Positions 8,260-14,943 of a DNA stretch of 40,456 nucleotides are shown here, one piece after another. The DNA lies in the NCBI GenBank assembly GCA_964495465.1, contig CAZBWE010000011.1:1-40456 (forward strand). Reading direction: 5' to 3'. How positions within the stretch are numbered: the stretch's first letter is position 1; every line of letters starts with the position of its first letter. A program made the translations under genes and the position numbers. The notes beneath the pieces were generated by a model. The model saw only the letters and a program-made list of their open reading frames with translations. It made no database searches and was not told the origin of the DNA. Origin of the DNA: CAZBWE01 sp964495465. GTDB taxonomy: Bacteria; Planctomycetota; Phycisphaerae; Sedimentisphaerales; Anaerobacaceae.

Positions 8260-8760
8260 TTAGGATTTATCAGATGATGAATTATCAATAACGCCATGTT
8301 CCAGTTTGTAAACACAAGCAACAAGGTCTTTGAATATTAATATAAATGTTCTTTCAATAAGTTTTTCGAGATTGTTGCCCAAACTACCTCGGAGTTTACT
8401 ATACGTCTTTCCGTATGGACGACCAATGCGGTCAATGTCATCAAGGCTGATATTTTGAGTTTTTGTATGCGCGAATTTGTTTCTAATAGTGTTGAGATTC
8501 TTGAGAGCCTGCAAAGCTATATCTTCGACGACATCAAAAGAGTCCACCAAACAAAGCTTCTGATGATAGGTCAAATTGCCCTTGTCTAAAATTCGGTCAG
8601 CCCTCTTTAACTCACATATAGCTATTCTCTCCAAGATATTTTCTGTAAGTAAATGAAATCTAATAAACGGAAAGATAAGACTGTCGCGTTCCTTAAGTAT
8701 TTCGGCGAATTCTTTGACATCTTGTTCGATAATTCTTTTTGCTTCTTTGGTTGCGACCAC
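8260..8760 (-). CDS. HEPN-domain-like protein
   Basis: This 166-residue, all-helical protein contains TIRNKFAHT, in which R93 and H98 match the RX4H pattern of HEPN RNases; similar motifs also occur in MltR/DUF4145-like proteins that are not nucleases. It carries no signal peptide or membrane segment. The start is GTG at 8760, chosen because AGGA lies about nine bases upstream and no ATG gives a better start. It precedes the HNH-like gene on the same strand with a short gap. A toxin-like or defence role is plausible from the motif and the neighbour but unproven. Confidence 0.65.
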   Translation of the reverse strand: MVATKEAKRIIEQDVKEFAEILKERDSLIFPFIRFHLLTENILERIAICELKRADRILDKGNLTYHQKLCLVDSFDVVEDIALQALKNLNTIRNKFAHTKTQNISLDDIDRIGRPYGKTYSKLRGSLGNNLEKLIERTFILIFKDLVACVYKLEHGVIDNSSSDKS

Positions 8761-8865
8761 TGTGCTTTATCCTAACTTAATAATCTACAACACTTTTTCT
8801 ATTTTCTCTCGCTGCTGTTTTCCTCAAAGCAACTAACTGAATTTTACCAATTTTTTATTTTTTTT

Positions 8866-8937
8866 ACCACGAATTCTCTCAAATTTCCTCTAATTCTTTC
8901 TTTCATTTGTGTCCATTCGTGTTAATTCGTGGCTAAA
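8866..8937. repeat. Intergenic phrase repeats, third block
   Basis: It begins TTTTACCACGAATTCTCTC and ends GTCCATTCGTGTTAATTCG followed by TGGCTAAAC, again inverted and direct copies of the ACGAATT / AATTCGTGG vocabulary. It lies between the protease gene's end and the HEPN-like gene's start. The flanks (8761-8865, 8938-8989) are AT-rich or hold the small palindrome TGTCCCTTAGGGACA. Confidence 0.6.
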
Positions 8938-8989
8938 CTCTCAGCGTAATCCGTCCGGCTACCTGTGGCACCTGTCCCTTAGGGACAAG

Positions 8990-9994
8990 CTACGGCTCGG
9001 AGGTGAGCCAATTATAAGCGAATTCCGCTAAATCGTCCCAATCGACATCGCCATCCGGCTCGGAGTCGGCGCCTTGGCACCAATCAGGATAGTGACAATC
9101 CGTATTAAGCCAGTATGATGCGAACACGGCAAAGTCAGCGAAATCAATCCAGTCGTCACCCGTCAGCTCTCCCTGCAGCCGCTCCGGGATTGTCTGATTA
9201 ATCCACGTGGCATAGGAGCTGATGCGAACTGCATCGAGATAATCAGGGTCGAGGATATTCGGGTCGTTGCAGTCCCGAAACCAGGACTGTCCGCTGTGGC
9301 CTTCCACTGCCCGACAAAGGCCGGCCACTTTCCAGATGCCATTGTCTTTTATAAACCAGCCGCAGCCGGAATCGTAGTTCCCGGCAGCACCTTCATAAGC
9401 AGTTGACATTCCCTCGCCCAGGCCGTCAAAATCAGCGACGATTACATTGGAAATCAGGCCTAAAAGCAAACGGTTGTTTAAAGTATAGTTAATTTTATTT
9501 GTTCCAAATCGTAATGTGCTGTTGTTTGAGCCGTCCCATTCGTAGCCGTAGGTTACTCCGCCTGTTTGCAGCGAATTACCTCTGCCTTTCCCGTAGCCGC
9601 CCATAACGATGTTTTTTCCAACCTCGTTGGTGTTCTCATATATGTCAACAAAATTTGCCAGATTTGCGCCGTAAAGTTTTACTACTCGAAGGTCTGCTGT
9701 ACTATGATTCCATATCTGCGCAATAGTATATGCTTTACCGCCAATCGAAACCGGCGTATTAAGATTACCACTTGGATGTTGAGCTGTTATTATGCAGTTC
9801 GATGACACCGCTACACAAGAGGCGATATATCCCCAGCGTCCGACCGCGTCGTTATCAGGTCTGTCCGTCCAGGTTGCAAGGTTCGGCTCACCATTGGGAT
9901 GCAAAACAACACCTTTAGCTGACCCGGCAGTCCAGATTAAAAGTGCTGTTAGAAACAATCCGTATGCTGTCTTTTTATGCGCAATATTTTTCAT
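8990..9994 (-). CDS. Secreted trypsin-like serine protease with C-terminal dockerin-like domain
   Basis: This 334-residue protein has a signal peptide (residues 1-28, hydrophobic GLFLTALLIWTAGSA). The chymotrypsin-fold triad is readable: ITAQH (H73), STADLRVVKL (D101) and YDSGCGWF (S209), where DSGCG replaces the usual GDSGGP. From about residue 273 two dockerin-type EF-hand halves follow: GDDWIDFADFAVFASYWL and EPDGDVDWDDLAEFAYNWL, with Asp ligands at alternating positions. Proteins with this tail are exported in Phycisphaerae; what the tail docks to is not known from this window, and no cohesin is seen here. The gene has its own promoter and a leader of about 160 bases. The atypical Ser motif leaves activity open. 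Confidence 0.8.
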   Translation of the reverse strand: MKNIAHKKTAYGLFLTALLIWTAGSAKGVVLHPNGEPNLATWTDRPDNDAVGRWGYIASCVAVSSNCIITAQHPSGNLNTPVSIGGKAYTIAQIWNHSTADLRVVKLYGANLANFVDIYENTNEVGKNIVMGGYGKGRGNSLQTGGVTYGYEWDGSNNSTLRFGTNKINYTLNNRLLLGLISNVIVADFDGLGEGMSTAYEGAAGNYDSGCGWFIKDNGIWKVAGLCRAVEGHSGQSWFRDCNDPNILDPDYLDAVRISSYATWINQTIPERLQGELTGDDWIDFADFAVFASYWLNTDCHYPDWCQGADSEPDGDVDWDDLAEFAYNWLTSEP

Positions 9995-10155
9995 AGTTTT
10001 AGAACAAATCTATGTGAGGATTATGCAGTAACCCTTCTCCTGTAGTTCAACCGTCCACCCATCCGGACTTATACACAGTTTCGCAAACTAAATAAAAGCT
10101 CTCACCTGGCGCCGTTTTTTGCGCTGGATTCTGCTCTCAACTTTGTTAATGGCTA
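9995..10155 (-). promoter_or_regulatory. Long 5' leader of the protease gene with several hairpins
   Basis: Reading the minus strand, the transcript leader can form AGTTT-gcg-AAACT and GTCC-ggatgggt-GGAC stems, enclosed by a weak AACTG/CGGTT pairing, and it contains CAGGAG far from the start codon. I compared it mentally with common riboswitch cores (c-di-GMP-I and -II, TPP, FMN, SAM, cobalamin, glycine, fluoride) and it fits none. It is recorded as a candidate structured leader only. Confidence 0.3.
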
Positions 10156-10161
10156 TTGAAT

Positions 10162-10191
10162 ATTATACCAGATTTGACCGCAAATTGTTAA
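10162..10191 (-). promoter_or_regulatory. Promoter of the protease gene
   Basis: On the minus strand TTAACA (10191-10186) and a perfect TATAAT (10167-10162) are separated by 18 bases. Transcription from here would give a leader of about 160 bases before the protease start codon. Confidence 0.6.
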
Positions 10192-10380
10192 AAAAATTAC
10201 CGCAGGATTGAATAATATTGGTGGTTTGACTGGTTTCTTACGGCTTATTGTCAGATGTAATCAAACCTCGTGTTCTTTATAGGACGCCTGTTTTGGAGCA
10301 AAATTTGGTGGTCGTTTTATTTTTGTGAAGTTTATCAGTTCCTTAATCAGTTTCAGTTTTTAACCAAAATTCACTAACTG

Positions 10381-10450
10381 ATTCTCTAATCCGCTAATTC
10401 CCTGATATCCTTTTCCCCTGATTACCACTACCTGTTCCCCTGATAACCCG
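10381..10450. repeat. 70-bp direct repeat, copy 1
   Basis: Bases 10381-10450 match 10741-10810 at 66 of 70 positions, exactly 360 bases apart. The unit contains CTAATTCCCTGATATCC, TTTTCCCCTGATTACCACTA and CTGTTCCCCTG. Neither copy lies in a gene. Its role is unknown; the phrases ATTCTCTAAT and CTAATTC also repeat inside the unit. Confidence 0.85.
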
Positions 10451-10502
10451 GTCCACTATCAAATCACCGTTTTGAACATTTGATCTTAGGATTTGGATAT
10501 TG

Positions 10503-10527
10503 TTTAGGATTTAGGATTTAGGATTTA
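10503..10527. repeat. TTTAGGA heptamer tandem repeat
   Basis: The heptamer TTTAGGA occurs three times in tandem plus a partial unit. Two further degenerate copies (CTTAGGATTTGG) precede it at about 10485-10497. It is a short microsatellite-like tract in gene-free DNA. Confidence 0.75.
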
Positions 10528-10540
10528 GTGCTTTTTTCCT

Positions 10541-10640
10541 CTGTCGTCCGTCGTCTGTCGCCTGTCATCCGTCGTCTGTCTTCCATCGTCTGTCCTCTGC
10601 CTGCCGCGGCGTAGTCGAAGACGAAGCCGGGTCGTCCGTC
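10541..10640. repeat. GTC-rich low-complexity array (CTGTCGTCC-like units)
   Basis: A run of degenerate units of about 7-9 bases, CTGTCGTCC, GTCGTCTGTC, GCCTGTCATCC, GTCGTCTGTCTTCC and so on, fills this stretch. Very similar short strings occur inside ileS (11399-11425 and 13017-13060), where they are translated. Confidence 0.7.
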
Positions 10641-10740
10641 CTCCGCTTCTTAATTCGGTATTCCTTGTTCGATATTGGATATTCAATTTCATCCTTCACT
10701 CTCTGTCATCGAGTATCGAGCATCCAGAATCCAATATCTA

Positions 10741-10810
10741 ATTCTCTAATTCTCTAATTCCCTGATATCCTTTTCCCCTGATTACCACTATCTGTTCCCC
10801 TGTTAACCCG
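10741..10810. repeat. 70-bp direct repeat, copy 2
   Basis: This is the second copy of the 10381-10450 unit, differing at four positions. It is preceded by another phrase string (ATCGAGTATCGAGCATCCAG) that recurs in altered form just before dapL at 30570-30612. Confidence 0.85.
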
Positions 10811-10845
10811 ATTCCCTCATGCTCTTCCCACCTTCTTAGCAAAAT

Positions 10846-11000
10846 AAAAATCCGTGTCCGCCTTTGGCGAGACCTCGCCCGTGGGCGGGTAAATCCGCGT
10901 TAATCCGTGTCTAAAAAAAAGACCGTGTCAATCTGTGGCTACAAAAATTCAGTGTCAATTCGTGTGAATTCGTGGTTAATTTTTCCGTGTCTTTGTGGCA
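10846..11000. repeat. Intergenic phrase repeats running into the ileS 3' end
   Basis: The block holds AAAATCCGTGTCCGCC, a GCCCGTGGGCGGG inverted repeat, AAATCCGCGTTAATCCGTG, GTGTCAATCTGTGGCTA, GTGTCAATTCGTGTG, AATTCGTGGTTA and TTTTCCGTGTCTTTGTGGC. The last one lies inside ileS and encodes its final seven residues. Confidence 0.75.
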
Positions 11001-13927
11001 ACCCCGACGCATCGTTCGCACAAGTCAGGATGTTTGCTATCGCTTCCAACGCTCGGCCAGTAATTCCAGCACCGCTGGCATTTTTGATAGCTGCTTTTCT
11101 TTGCTGTGACCGTCGTCTGGCCTGTTCCTTTTATCAGTTTTACCTCGCTGACAATACAAAGTGCCGCAAACTGTTCGAGCCCAAGCTCATTTAGAATCTT
11201 TGTTAGTTCCTCATCCTCGCAGTAGATAGTAACGCACGCCTGCTGGTTGCTTGCAATCTTTTTCTCTCGTCTCAGATTTTCCAAAACACGCAGAACCTCA
11301 TCCCGCAAACCCATCAGCTTATCCCACTTCGGTTCCTCTTTTTTATAGTCTATCGATTTATCAACCTTCGGCATCTCAGCAAAATGCACACTTTCGACCG
11401 TCTCCTGTCTCCTGTCTCCTGTATTCTTGGCCCTAAATGCCTCCTCTGCTGTGTGAACCAGTATTGGTGCAAGCATTCTTACAAGGCCGTCCAATATCTT
11501 ATACATCGCCGTCTGTGCGCTTCTTCGCGACTTGCTCTCTGCCGCATCGCAATACATCCGGTCTTTGAGCACATCCATATAGATATTGCTCATCTCTACT
11601 GTGCAGAAGTTATAGACCAGCGAAAAAACCCTGTGGAATATAAAGTTTTCGTATGCCTCCGTAACATTCGCAATGAGCTTTTGCAGTTGTTGCATCGCCC
11701 ATTTATCTACCTCGAACATCTCGTCGTAAGATACCGCATGTTCATTCGGTTCATAATCGTTGATATTACCGAGCAAATATCTCAGAGTATTTCTTATCTT
11801 TCGGTATGCATCCTGCGTCTTACCGATTATTTCGTCGTTGCACCGTATATCTTCCTGATAATTCACGCTCGCCACCCACAGCCGCAGGATATCCGCCCCG
11901 TATTTCGCAACCTCATTTTGCGCATTAACGTAGTTACCCAGTGACTTTGATTGTTTCCTTCCTTGCTCATCAACGGTAAAGCCGTGCGTTAGCACGTTCT
12001 TGAATGGCTTTTTGCCCGTTGCCCCAAGCCCAGGCAGAAGCGATAATTGGAACCACCCGCGATGCTGGTCCGAACCTTCGAGATACAAATCTACAGGCAC
12101 GGGCCATCCCGATTCTTTCACACACACGCTGTACCAGCTGCACCCCGACTCGAACCAGACATCAAAGATATTTTCTTCTTTCTGCAGTCCGTCAAAACTA
12201 AATCCTTTCGGCAGCTCAAAATCCTCACCCAAAATCTCTCGAGGCGAATCCGTAAACCAGCTATCCGAACCCTTCTCAGCTATATGTTTGGCCACAGCCA
12301 ATACGGATTCCTTTGTCAGCAGACTTTGCCCTTGCGCATTCAGGAAAACAGGTATCGATAACCCCCAGCTTCTTTGCCTGCTGATGCACCAGTCGGGTCG
12401 TGATTCCAGCATCCCTTCGATGCGGTTTTCGCCCCACGCCGGTATCCATCTCACCTCTTTGACATTCTCCAGCGCCAGATTCCGCAGACTTTTCTCTATC
12501 CCCGGCAGTTTCTTATCGACGCTGATAAACCACTGCTCCGTTGCCCTGAATATCACTGGCCCTTTGCTCCGCCAGCAGTGCGGATAGCTGTGCGTAATCT
12601 TACCCTGAGCAAAGAGCAGCCCTTTCTCCCTCAAATCATTATTTACGACCGTATCGACTTCTAAAACCTTTCGTCCTCGCAGCCATTCCGGCACCGTATC
12701 ATCGTATCTGCCGTCATCGAGCACCGGCGAATAAACCGCCAGCCCATATTTCTGCCCCGACATATAATCCTCGACTCCGTGGCCAGGCGCGATGTGCACA
12801 AGGCCGGTGCCGTCCTCGGTCGTAACATACTCAGCTAATATGACCATATAGGCGTCTTTGTCGGTCGGATTTTTATCAACAAATGGATGCCGGTATCGCA
12901 GCCCCTCAAGCTCGCTGCCCTTTACTGTCTTTTCGCTGACGCAATACTCTCCCTCCTTCAATCCGCCTGCTGCAACCACCGCCTCGATGCGGTCGCTGCA
13001 CAATATCGATACGAACCTCGTTCGTTGTCCGTCTTCCGCTGTTCGTTCGTAGCTCATTGCTCGGTAATCGAGATAAGGATGAACCGCGATAGCCAGATTG
13101 GCCGCCAGTGTCCATGGCGTCGTTGTCCATATCATAAAGCATACTCGTCGCTCGTCGCTCGACTCTCGTTGCTCGATTAGTCCGAGTTCAATTAGCTTTC
13201 CGATGCTTTCCTCCGCTACCGGGAAATTGACGAAGATACTCGGCGATGAGATATCCTGGTATTCCAGTTCGGCCTCAGCCAGGGCCGTCTCGCAGCCAAT
13301 CGACCAGTGAATCGGCTTGAGCTGCTTATAAACCAGACCCTTGTCAACCAGTTCCGCGAAGACTTCCAGAATCCCTGCCTCATAACTTGGCTTAAACGTC
13401 AGATATGGATTCTCGAAATCGCCGAATATGCCCAGCTCTTGGAACTGTTTGCTCTGGATTTTGACGTATTTACTGGCGTATTTCTTACACTCTCGTCGGA
13501 TATCAAGCTTGTTCATCTGGTGCAGCTTGTCGCCCAGTTCCATTACCACCTTCAATTCGATAGGCAGTCCGTGGCAGTCCCACCCAGGCACATACGGTGC
13601 ATCAAATCCCGCCATCGTTTTATACTTAACCACAAAATCCTTTAACACCTTGTTTATAACATGGCCCATATGAATGTCGCCGTTGGCGTAGGGCGGGCCA
13701 TCGTGCAGTATATACAGCGGGGCTCCCTTGCGGGCCTTTCTGATTTGGCCGTAGATATTACCCTTAGCCCATTCTTTACGCATTTGCGGTTCTCGCTGAA
13801 CCAGGTTGGCTTTCATCGCAAAGCTCGTCTTCGGCAGGCACAAGGTATCACGATAACTCTTACCAGCCACAGATTTCTCGGATTTCTCTGAATCCGCGGC
13901 TGATTTATCTTTATCATTTTCCGTCAT
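10976..13927 (-). CDS. ileS: Isoleucyl-tRNA synthetase
   Basis: This 983-residue enzyme charges tRNA-Ile. It has the class I motif HMGH (86-89, for HIGH), PYVPGWDCHGLPIE, the editing-domain entry FMIWTTTPWTLAANLAI (264-280), WCISRQRSWGLSIPVF, and KQSKS (658-662) in place of the usual KMSKS. The C-terminus has a zinc knuckle CQRC...CERC. Residues about 250-262, 290-304 and 832-846 are encoded by low-complexity DNA like the intergenic GTC-rich repeats, and the last seven residues, ATKTRKN, are encoded by a phrase repeat. The promoter is about 390 bases upstream, and the leader contains an isoleucine-rich peptide and a terminator, so transcription attenuation in response to charged tRNA-Ile is predicted. 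The start ATG follows AAGGATTTGTTGA. Confidence 0.97.
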   Translation of the reverse strand: MTENDKDKSAADSEKSEKSVAGKSYRDTLCLPKTSFAMKANLVQREPQMRKEWAKGNIYGQIRKARKGAPLYILHDGPPYANGDIHMGHVINKVLKDFVVKYKTMAGFDAPYVPGWDCHGLPIELKVVMELGDKLHQMNKLDIRRECKKYASKYVKIQSKQFQELGIFGDFENPYLTFKPSYEAGILEVFAELVDKGLVYKQLKPIHWSIGCETALAEAELEYQDISSPSIFVNFPVAEESIGKLIELGLIEQRESSDERRVCFMIWTTTPWTLAANLAIAVHPYLDYRAMSYERTAEDGQRTRFVSILCSDRIEAVVAAGGLKEGEYCVSEKTVKGSELEGLRYRHPFVDKNPTDKDAYMVILAEYVTTEDGTGLVHIAPGHGVEDYMSGQKYGLAVYSPVLDDGRYDDTVPEWLRGRKVLEVDTVVNNDLREKGLLFAQGKITHSYPHCWRSKGPVIFRATEQWFISVDKKLPGIEKSLRNLALENVKEVRWIPAWGENRIEGMLESRPDWCISRQRSWGLSIPVFLNAQGQSLLTKESVLAVAKHIAEKGSDSWFTDSPREILGEDFELPKGFSFDGLQKEENIFDVWFESGCSWYSVCVKESGWPVPVDLYLEGSDQHRGWFQLSLLPGLGATGKKPFKNVLTHGFTVDEQGRKQSKSLGNYVNAQNEVAKYGADILRLWVASVNYQEDIRCNDEIIGKTQDAYRKIRNTLRYLLGNINDYEPNEHAVSYDEMFEVDKWAMQQLQKLIANVTEAYENFIFHRVFSLVYNFCTVEMSNIYMDVLKDRMYCDAAESKSRRSAQTAMYKILDGLVRMLAPILVHTAEEAFRAKNTGDRRQETVESVHFAEMPKVDKSIDYKKEEPKWDKLMGLRDEVLRVLENLRREKKIASNQQACVTIYCEDEELTKILNELGLEQFAALCIVSEVKLIKGTGQTTVTAKKSSYQKCQRCWNYWPSVGSDSKHPDLCERCVGVATKTRKN

Positions 13928-14014
13928 TCAACAAATCCTTAAAAGATTCAAGTGCATTAAACTGCGTATGTTAAGTATTATTGGCTATATTGTCAATATC
14001 GCTCCATCGTGGAC

Positions 14015-14115
14015 TTTTTTTAGACATGGATTTACACAGATTTACACTGTATTTGTATATCTTGATAATCCTGTTATCCTGTCAGAAAATTCTTTTCTTC
14101 GTGTCTTCGTGGCAA
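14015..14115. repeat. Phrase repeats between the attenuator and ileS
   Basis: On the plus strand this reads ACATGGATTTACACAGATTTACAC, GATAATCCTGTTATCCTGTC and CTTCGTGTCTTCGTGGC in succession. They are the same families found at 172-312 and 340-355. They occupy most of the untranslated leader downstream of the terminator. The remainder of 13928-14014 shows no further feature. Confidence 0.65.
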
Positions 14116-14126
14116 TACTCACCAAC

Positions 14127-14163
14127 AAAAAAGGCCTTTCAGAGTTTGCCGCCCTGAAAGGCC
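14127..14163 (-). terminator. Attenuator terminator in the ileS leader
   Basis: On the minus strand GGCCTTTCAG (14163-14154) and CTGAAAGGCC (14142-14133) form a perfect 10-bp stem around an 11-base loop, followed at once by six T residues (14132-14127). It lies after a small isoleucine-rich reading frame and about 200 bases before ileS, so it should stop transcription before ileS unless an alternative pairing disrupts it. Confidence 0.88.
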
Positions 14164-14197
14164 CTTAATATACAAAATATAGCTCTCTCAGGGCAGC
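14148..14197 (-). promoter_or_regulatory. Antiterminator pairing in the ileS leader
   Basis: GCTGCCCTGA (14197-14188), which includes the last codons and the TGA stop of the leader peptide, can pair with TCAGGGCGGC (14157-14148) over ten positions with one G-U pair, extendable by three weak pairs. The second strand overlaps the 5' arm of the terminator, so the two structures exclude each other. The first strand begins about 14 bases past the last isoleucine codon, the distance expected for a stalled ribosome to leave it free. Confidence 0.8.
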
Positions 14198-14250
14198 TTC
14201 ATCTTGTCCCCTATAATGATAATAATCGCAATGTTTATGTTTCTATCCAT
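14188..14250 (-). CDS. Isoleucine-rich leader peptide controlling ileS
   Basis: This 20-codon frame, too short for ordinary gene calling, encodes MDRNINIAIIIIIGDKMKLP. Seven of its 20 residues are Ile, five of them consecutive (ATT ATT ATC ATT ATA). It has AGGTG four bases before the ATG, starts about 57 bases after the predicted transcription start, and is followed by mutually exclusive antiterminator and terminator stems and then ileS. With enough charged tRNA-Ile the ribosome reaches the stop codon, covers the antiterminator strand and lets the terminator form; when charged tRNA-Ile is short it stalls at the Ile run and ileS is transcribed. This reading is inference from geometry, but every element is visible. 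Confidence 0.82.
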   Translation of the reverse strand: MDRNINIAIIIIIGDKMKLP

Positions 14251-14313
14251 AATACACCTACATTATCAATCGCCAGTCAGCAATCGGGAATCGGCAATCG
14301 CAAATCTAAAATA

Positions 14314-14342
14314 AGTTTACCCTAATTCTCGGCCAATGTCAA
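14314..14342 (-). promoter_or_regulatory. ileS promoter
   Basis: On the minus strand TTGACA (14342-14337) and TAAACT (14319-14314) are separated by exactly 17 bases. The start of transcription would be near 14307, giving a leader of about 180 bases up to the terminator. The leader begins with GCGATTGCCGATTCCCGATTG, a short phrase repeat split here across 14280-14303. Confidence 0.72.
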
Positions 14343-14567
14343 GCCCGGGTTTAATTTAAAGAGAGCTAACTACAGATTACACAAATTAACCCTATATTTT
14401 AATTTCACAGGGTCAGTATAACTGATAATATTGCTGCAAAAAGAGAATGAAAGCGGTGAGTAAGAATTGCGCAGATAAAACTCTTGTAGTATGAAGTTTT
14501 TGTTTGATTTTCTTGTAACTTATTATTTATTCCGTCTTGTCCATTTAACAAATTCTGTCGGTTTATG

Positions 14568-14933
14568 TTATGCTGAATAAATAATGACTGCTCCGACGGC
14601 CAGTGCGGCCAACGCCATAGCTCGAAGAAACAGGGCCGATTTGTTTTGGAACCATCTGAGCATTGATTTTAACTTTTCAGCCCCAATCATAAATATTGAC
14701 AATCCTGATATTAAAAAAAGAATCCCGAATACGGCTATTACCCAGGTAATGTCACACTCGCGAGCTGAAAGCAAAAATACGACAGCTAACACTATCCTTG
14801 CCACCCCTGCAATGTATATACGGTTGCCCCGTCCGAAGAAATTAAGTATGTTTTTCGTAATATCCGGTCTTAATAGCAACAAGACCCCGAAAAAAACTAT
14901 AACTATACCCGCTATTTTTACTACGATGTCCAT
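14568..14933 (-). CDS. Small four-helix membrane protein of unknown function
   Basis: This 121-residue protein has four hydrophobic segments (about residues 5-22, 40-58, 64-84 and 101-119) separated by short charged loops, and no recognisable catalytic motif. It begins ten bases after the end of a GalU remnant on the same strand, so it was probably once the last gene of that operon. It may be a remnant passenger or still functional; its frame is intact and codon use normal. Confidence 0.6.
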   Translation of the reverse strand: MDIVVKIAGIVIVFFGVLLLLRPDITKNILNFFGRGNRIYIAGVARIVLAVVFLLSARECDITWVIAVFGILFLISGLSIFMIGAEKLKSMLRWFQNKSALFLRAMALAALAVGAVIIYSA

Positions 14934-14943
14934 ATTTTATACC

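Noticed and set aside
10019..10140. c-di-GMP or cobalamin riboswitch before the protease gene
   Set aside because: The conserved cores of those riboswitches could not be found; only generic hairpins are visible.
10381..10810. CRISPR array
   Set aside because: The repeats are two copies 360 bases apart, not regularly spaced short repeats with unique spacers, and no cas gene is present.
10907..13891. Many plus-strand reading frames opposite ileS
   Set aside because: They are antisense shadows of a strongly conserved synthetase, have no start signals or recognisable motifs, and overlap each other.
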